From assembly GCA_004558185.1 (NCBI GenBank), contig SFDP01000053.1, forward strand, positions 1 through 14,619: 14,619 nt of DNA. The letters run 5' to 3'. Source of the stretch: Lachnospiraceae bacterium (GTDB lineage Bacteria > Bacillota > Clostridia > Lachnospirales > Lachnospiraceae). Below, in pieces: positions 14,319 to 14,619 of the stretch. A program made the translations under genes and the position numbers. The notes under the pieces are model-generated. The model had not been told where the DNA came from, ran no database searches, and worked only from the letters and a program-made list of their open reading frames with translations. Position 1 is the first letter of the stretch. Every line of letters begins with the position of its first letter.

Positions 14319-14413
14319 GGATGTTAAGCGTAGTGGCAGTGGCAGTTCTGCTTTACCTGGGAGCAGCCGTACTTATTGGAATCGGTGTCCATAAGACAAC
14401 CAGATACGATTGA
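14315..14413 (+). CDS. Tiny single-pass membrane protein (32 aa)
   Basis: The ATG at 14315 overlaps the LLH holin stop as ATGA, with AAAGGGGGAG just upstream, and gives a 32-residue peptide. One hydrophobic helix (about residues 4-25, LSVVAVAVLLYLGAAVLIGI) is followed by a short basic end, HKTTRYD. It is too short for ordinary gene callers. Strong coupling, a proper ribosome binding site and a clean membrane segment argue that it is real. It may be a lysis regulator such as an antiholin. It resembles no named family I know. Confidence 0.6.
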   Translation: MRMLSVVAVAVLLYLGAAVLIGIGVHKTTRYD

Positions 14414-14421
14414 GGTGAACC

Positions 14422-14619
14422 ATGAACATATCAGATAAGGGATTAGCATTAATCAAAGCACATGAGGGCTGCCGGCTGGCAGCCTATCTCTGCCCGGCCG
14501 GGAAATGGACAATCGGCTATGTGTCAAACCGCAGATTATCTCGGGCGATTTCCGCAGATTATTTCAGACGGAAACACCTGTCACAGTCTGCGGTCAATGA
14601 GGCAAAAGCACATTATATC
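14422..14619 (+). CDS. GH24 phage lysozyme (endolysin), 3' truncated by window edge, core possibly damaged
   Basis: Starting at an ATG behind GAGGTGA (14412-14418), the first 35 residues match family 24 muramidases that cut peptidoglycan glycan strands. HEG holds the catalytic Glu and AYLCPAGKWTIGY is the conserved strand pair. The usual Gly-His-Thr after TIGY is missing. The frame instead reads VSNRRLSRAISADYF, then SQSAVNEAKAHYI, which is again family-like. About seven residues fewer than usual separate TIGY and AVN. In another frame, GTCAAACCGCAGATTATCTC encodes V-K-P-Q-I-I-S, which looks like the expected loop out of frame. So compensating deletions, or read errors, have probably altered the core. 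The rest of the gene is beyond the window. Confidence 0.75.
   Translation, partial: MNISDKGLALIKAHEGCRLAAYLCPAGKWTIGYVSNRRLSRAISADYFRRKHLSQSAVNEAKAHYI

Overview
The window is a contiguous stretch of a tailed-phage genome (siphovirus type, free or integrated), with every gene on the + strand. Purine-rich AGGAGG ribosome binding sites, frequent GTG/TTG starts, moderately AT-rich DNA and the gene families present point to a Bacillota host, most likely a Clostridia/Lachnospiraceae-type gut anaerobe. No integrase, repressor, att site or host gene is visible, so prophage and lytic phage cannot be told apart.

Layout. (1) 1-533: the 3' end of a minor head protein carrying what looks like the end of a toxin/peptidase-like cargo domain and a helical tail. 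It is followed by a coupled 67-residue gene. (2) 729-1159: a small Cys4 zinc-ribbon gene (825-983) that appears to have its own promoter and a strong terminator (a 'moron' layout), then a degenerate tRNA-like element (1040-1110) and a small hairpin. (3) 1160-3987: head module with scaffold, major capsid protein, a small coiled-coil protein, head-tail connector, a stopper-like protein and a minor capsid protein. (4) 3991-5859: tail terminator, tail tube and two tail assembly chaperones. (5) 5871-11904: tape measure protein, distal tail protein, ReqiPepy6 Gp37-like tail hub and a receptor-binding/fibre-like protein. (6) 11935-14619: a DUF4376-like protein with an internal beta-grasp repeat, a CmpB-family membrane protein, an XhlA-like protein, a holin-like protein, an LLH-type holin, a 32-residue membrane peptide and the start of a GH24 lysozyme (the lysis cassette).

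How they fit together. Scaffold and capsid protein build the prohead. The connector, stopper and minor capsid proteins close it and join it to the tail. The chaperone pair loads tube protein onto the tape measure, whose length sets tail length. The distal tail protein and hub form the tip that carries the fibre. The membrane cassette then times and permits release of the lysozyme. Many neighbouring genes overlap by 1-8 bases (TAATG, ATGA or TTGA junctions), so translation is probably coupled along the operon.

Two places look damaged. The tape measure gene has AGG where its ATG should be, under an ideal ribosome binding site. The lysozyme reading frame lacks the conserved Gly-His after TIGY. 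Both could be real decay (a defective prophage) or sequencing error. The tRNA-like element, the moron-like zinc-ribbon gene, the cargo-bearing head protein and the crowded membrane-protein lysis cassette are the parts most worth a second look. I did not find clear evidence of a wholly new system.
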